Shown here in pieces: positions 61,664 to 64,000 of a stretch of 64,000 nt of DNA. The stretch spans positions 1,101,501 through 1,165,500 of the forward strand of contig CP046062.1 of the NCBI GenBank assembly GCA_009676745.1. Direction: 5' to 3'. A program made the position numbers and the translations under genes. A model generated the notes under the pieces. It made no database searches and was not told where the DNA came from. It was given only the letters and a program-made list of their open reading frames with translations. Position 1 is the first letter of the stretch; each line of letters starts with the position of its first letter. This DNA is from Leuconostoc mesenteroides subsp. mesenteroides (GTDB lineage Bacteria; Bacillota; Bacilli; Lactobacillales; Lactobacillaceae).

Positions 61664-62239
61664 ATGAATTGGGATCATTTTTTTATACCATATATTCAAA
61701 CCGTCTCAGAGCTTAAAGTAAAATTACGTGGTTTGCGTCAGCAATACGAGAAATCTGGTGAAGATTCATCAATTGAATTTGTAACTGGTCGTGTGAAATC
61801 TCGAGCGTCAATTGAAGAAAAGATAATTCGTCGACATTTAGATGAGAATCGGTTGGCTCTTGACTTACAAGATATAGCCGGTGTCCGTATTATGACAAAG
61901 TATGTTGAAGACATTTACACTGTGGTTGATTTATTGCGTCAAAGAACAGATTTTCAAATTTTAGAAGAACGTGATTATGTCAGTAATGCTAAACCTTCAG
62001 GATATCGATCGTATCATCTTGTGATTGAATATCCTGTCCAAATGTACACTGGAGAATTAAAAGTACTGGCAGAAATTCAAGTACGAACAATGGCCATGAA
62101 TTTTTGGGCTACGGTAGAACATGATTTGCGTTATAAGCATGGAGAGTTGAACGAAGATTTAGCCAATCGACTGACTAAGCTATCAGAATCAACTTTTGCT
62201 TTAGATCAAGAACTGAGTGAGATAAGAGCAATAGAATGA
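61664..62239 (+). CDS. relQ: Small alarmone synthetase RelQ (GTP pyrophosphokinase)
   Basis: Makes (p)ppGpp from ATP and GDP/GTP. 191 residues from ATG 61664 (GAGGATGA upstream). The synthetase motifs are VTGRVKSRASIEEKI, DIAGVRIMTKYVEDIY, YVSNAKPSGYRSYHLVIEYP and EIQVRTMAMNFWATVEHDLRYKH. No hydrolase or TGS domain. An extended -10 TGT-TAAAAT (61618-61623) and TTGACA (61590-61595) lie upstream. Its stop overlaps the nadK start by 4 bp. Confidence 0.95.
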   Translation: MNWDHFFIPYIQTVSELKVKLRGLRQQYEKSGEDSSIEFVTGRVKSRASIEEKIIRRHLDENRLALDLQDIAGVRIMTKYVEDIYTVVDLLRQRTDFQILEERDYVSNAKPSGYRSYHLVIEYPVQMYTGELKVLAEIQVRTMAMNFWATVEHDLRYKHGELNEDLANRLTKLSESTFALDQELSEIRAIE

Positions 62240-63030
62240 AAATCGCAATCTTCAATAATCATGCTGAACATAGTGTGGTTATTGCCAAAAAATTGATATT
62301 GGCAATGAAAAAAAATAATGTCGATATTGATGATAGAAATCCGGATATTGTCGTTTCCGTCGGTGGGGATGGTACGCTTTTGGGTGCCTTTCAGAAGTAT
62401 GTTGACCAAACGGAAAGTGTGCGTTTTGTTGGCCTTCATACAGGCCATTTAGGGTTTTATACGGATTGGTTAAGTACAGAACTTGATCAATTTGTTGAAA
62501 GTTTAATTCATGATAATGGACAAAAAGTTAGTTATCCACTACTTGAACTAACTGTTGTCAGAACTAGTGGAGAATCTTACAAGTTTTTAGCGCTTAATGA
62601 AGCAGTTATAAAGCAACCTGTTGGTACTTTGGTTGCCGATATATATTTAGGCGGTCATGCTTTTGAACGTTTTCGTGGAGATGGTATTGCTGTTGCAACG
62701 CCAACTGGGTCAACAGCTTATAATAAGGCTAATGGTGGTGCGGTATTACATCCAAGTTTGCCAGCAATTCAAATGTCTGAAATAGCCTCAATCAATAATC
62801 GAGTATTTCGAACATTAGGTTCACCGTTAATTGTGCCACAAGATCAAGAAATTATTATGAAACCAAAAAGCAACAATTTCTTGGTCATGTATGACCAAGA
62901 AGAGATTAAGGGACACAATATTACTGAACTACGCTTTAAGGTCTCCGAAAAAAATGTCCATTTTGCTCAATATCGGCATGTGGATTTTTGGCGACGCGTA
63001 CAGAATGCCTTTATCAGTGAAATTGAATAG
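62236..63030 (+). CDS. nadK: NAD kinase
   Basis: Phosphorylates NAD to NADP. 264 residues with VSVGGDGTLLGAF (GGDGT), FVGLHTGHLGFYTDW, ALNEAVI (NE motif), FRGDGIAVATPTGSTAYN. It is coupled to relQ by an ATGA overlap and followed after 153 bp by the pseudouridine synthase gene, the conserved order of Firmicutes. Confidence 0.97.
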   Translation: MKIAIFNNHAEHSVVIAKKLILAMKKNNVDIDDRNPDIVVSVGGDGTLLGAFQKYVDQTESVRFVGLHTGHLGFYTDWLSTELDQFVESLIHDNGQKVSYPLLELTVVRTSGESYKFLALNEAVIKQPVGTLVADIYLGGHAFERFRGDGIAVATPTGSTAYNKANGGAVLHPSLPAIQMSEIASINNRVFRTLGSPLIVPQDQEIIMKPKSNNFLVMYDQEEIKGHNITELRFKVSEKNVHFAQYRHVDFWRRVQNAFISEIE

Positions 63031-63183
63031 ATCAAAAAGCTAATAATTGTCTCAAGGGACAGAGTTTTTATACATAAATTTGAGAGGAAATTTAGTAATA
63101 GTTTGTTCCAGGGCGGTACAAGCGAATTATTATATAATGCGATTGTTGTAGTATATAATTTAAGTTATTGAATAAGATTAAAT

Positions 63184-64000
63184 ATGAAATTTACTTGGAA
63201 ATATAGTGGTAATGAACAACGTAAAGTACGTACTTTTTTGCAAAATCATGGCGTTTCACATAGAATGTTTAGCCAAATGAAGCATAATGGCGGCGCAATC
63301 CTTGTCAACGAAAAACCAGTTTATACATCTGATTATTTGACGAATGGTGACATGGTTACGATTGTTATGCCTACGGAAAAAAGTAATGACTTGGTTGCTC
63401 CAGACTATAAACCATTAGACATTATATTTGAAAATGAACATTGGCTACTTGTCAATAAACCATATGGTGTCACAACGGTTCCAGGGCATGCTGACCGTCT
63501 GCATACCTTGGTCAATCAAGTTAAAGGACATCTCGAAACTATTAAGGCTGATGATTTAGTTCCGCATGTTGTTACTCGTCTTGATCGTGATACATCAGGA
63601 ATTGTTTTGTTAGCCAAGCATAGATTTGCTCATGCAGTTTTGGATCAACAATTACAAGAACACACAGTTGAAAAATTTTATTTAGCTTATCCATCAGGAA
63701 TTTTAACGAATGACCATGGTGATATTAATGCACCAATCGGTCGTATGGATGGTGACTTTATAAAAAGAGAAGTCCGTGATGATGGCAAACCATCGCGCAC
63801 AGAATATTGGGTCGAACGTCGTTATGAGGACGATGAACAGAATATGACTCGTGTGAAGGTACAATTGCATACAGGACGAACACACCAAATTCGTGTTCAT
63901 TTTGCCAATATAGGGCACCCTTTGGTGGGAGACACTCTGTATGGTGGACCAACATGGCATGGACTACAAAGACAAGCGTTGCATGCTTATCATATGAAAT
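63184..64000 (+). CDS. RluA/RluD-family pseudouridine synthase (3' end outside window)
   Basis: Frame open from ATG 63184 to the last base (272 codons seen of about 300 expected). The N terminus MKFTWKYSGNEQRKVRTFLQNHGVSHRM is an S4-like region. The catalytic motif RLDRDTSGIVLLAK carries the essential Asp, followed by RTEYWV, VKVQLHTGRTHQIRVHFANIGHPLVGDTLYGG. It isomerises uridines in ribosomal RNA; exact positions are not determined. It corresponds to Bacillus yjbO after nadK. A TATAAT about 30 nt upstream probably provides a promoter. Confidence 0.93.
   Translation, partial: MKFTWKYSGNEQRKVRTFLQNHGVSHRMFSQMKHNGGAILVNEKPVYTSDYLTNGDMVTIVMPTEKSNDLVAPDYKPLDIIFENEHWLLVNKPYGVTTVPGHADRLHTLVNQVKGHLETIKADDLVPHVVTRLDRDTSGIVLLAKHRFAHAVLDQQLQEHTVEKFYLAYPSGILTNDHGDINAPIGRMDGDFIKREVRDDGKPSRTEYWVERRYEDDEQNMTRVKVQLHTGRTHQIRVHFANIGHPLVGDTLYGGPTWHGLQRQALHAYHMK

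Noticed and set aside
1..64000. CRISPR arrays, insertion sequences and rRNA genes
   Set aside because: No regularly spaced repeats, transposase genes or ribosomal RNA sequences were seen.

Overview
The window is chromosomal DNA of a low-GC lactic acid bacterium, most likely a Leuconostoc (family Lactobacillaceae). The support is AT-rich coding sequence, Gram-positive style GGAGG ribosome binding sites, T-box leaders, a TTG-started tuf, CcpA cre boxes, an N-acetyl diaminopimelate route and Bacillus-like gene neighbourhoods (recU-ponA-ypsA-gpsB-rnpB; rhomboid-yqgQ-glk; yjbH-relQ-nadK-rluD). No rRNA operon, CRISPR array, insertion sequence or prophage was seen. The genus call is recognition, not a search result.

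Layout. 1-9.3 kb: a TPR-like protein, tuf, an amino-acid ABC ATPase, rpiA, a universal stress protein, a minus-strand group (cyclophilin, YtqB/MnmM-like methyltransferase, PAP2 phosphatase) and T-box-controlled leuS. 9.3-18.3 kb: a YtgP/MurJ-like flippase, two unknown genes leading into lemA-htpX, a YitT protein, a 4-OT tautomerase, a LysM-NlpC/P60 hydrolase, a 530-bp spacer carrying two candidate small RNAs, and a CsbD protein. 18.4-22.5 kb: a guanine riboswitch controlling guaB, a catalytically dead-looking IMPDH paralogue, and guaA.

22.5-32.7 kb: an integrative mobilizable element of about 10.2 kb inserted in the 3' end of guaA. It is bounded by 14-bp direct repeats (22509-22522 and 32692-32705), with tandem 12-bp candidate integrase arm sites near both ends. 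It carries a tyrosine integrase, a DUF3173 excisionase-like protein, a Rep_trans (MobT-type) relaxase, an FtsK-like coupling protein, a candidate oriT hairpin and a candidate small RNA. Its cargo is a two-gene module (unknown protein plus XRE-ImmA/IrrE metallopeptidase), an autoregulated XRE repressor and three membrane-anchored unknown proteins. No type IV secretion genes are present.

32.7-46 kb: three unrecorded 56-codon membrane-protein genes, a second CsbD gene, recU-pbp1A, ypsA, gpsB, RNase P RNA, a fused GlnH-GlnP transporter, pgl, an AI-2E family protein, trmL, tRNA-Glu and ftsK. 46-57 kb: T-box thrS, an APC permease, DedA, an XRE-like protein, a fructosamine kinase with an attenuator-like leader, and a lysine-riboswitch operon lysA-dapH-(ykuR-like)-dapA-dapB. 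57-64 kb: recX, a DUF402 protein, rhomboid-yqgQ-glk, a YjbH-like protein, relQ, nadK and the start of an RluD-type pseudouridine synthase that runs off the window.

Themes. Amino acid and nucleotide supply is RNA-regulated (two T-boxes, lysine and guanine riboswitches). cre-like boxes sit in the promoters of the stress genes, pgl and glk, which fits carbon control in a heterofermenter. Several housekeeping genes have a -10 box 6-7 nt before an ATG with no Shine-Dalgarno sequence, which suggests leaderless mRNAs.
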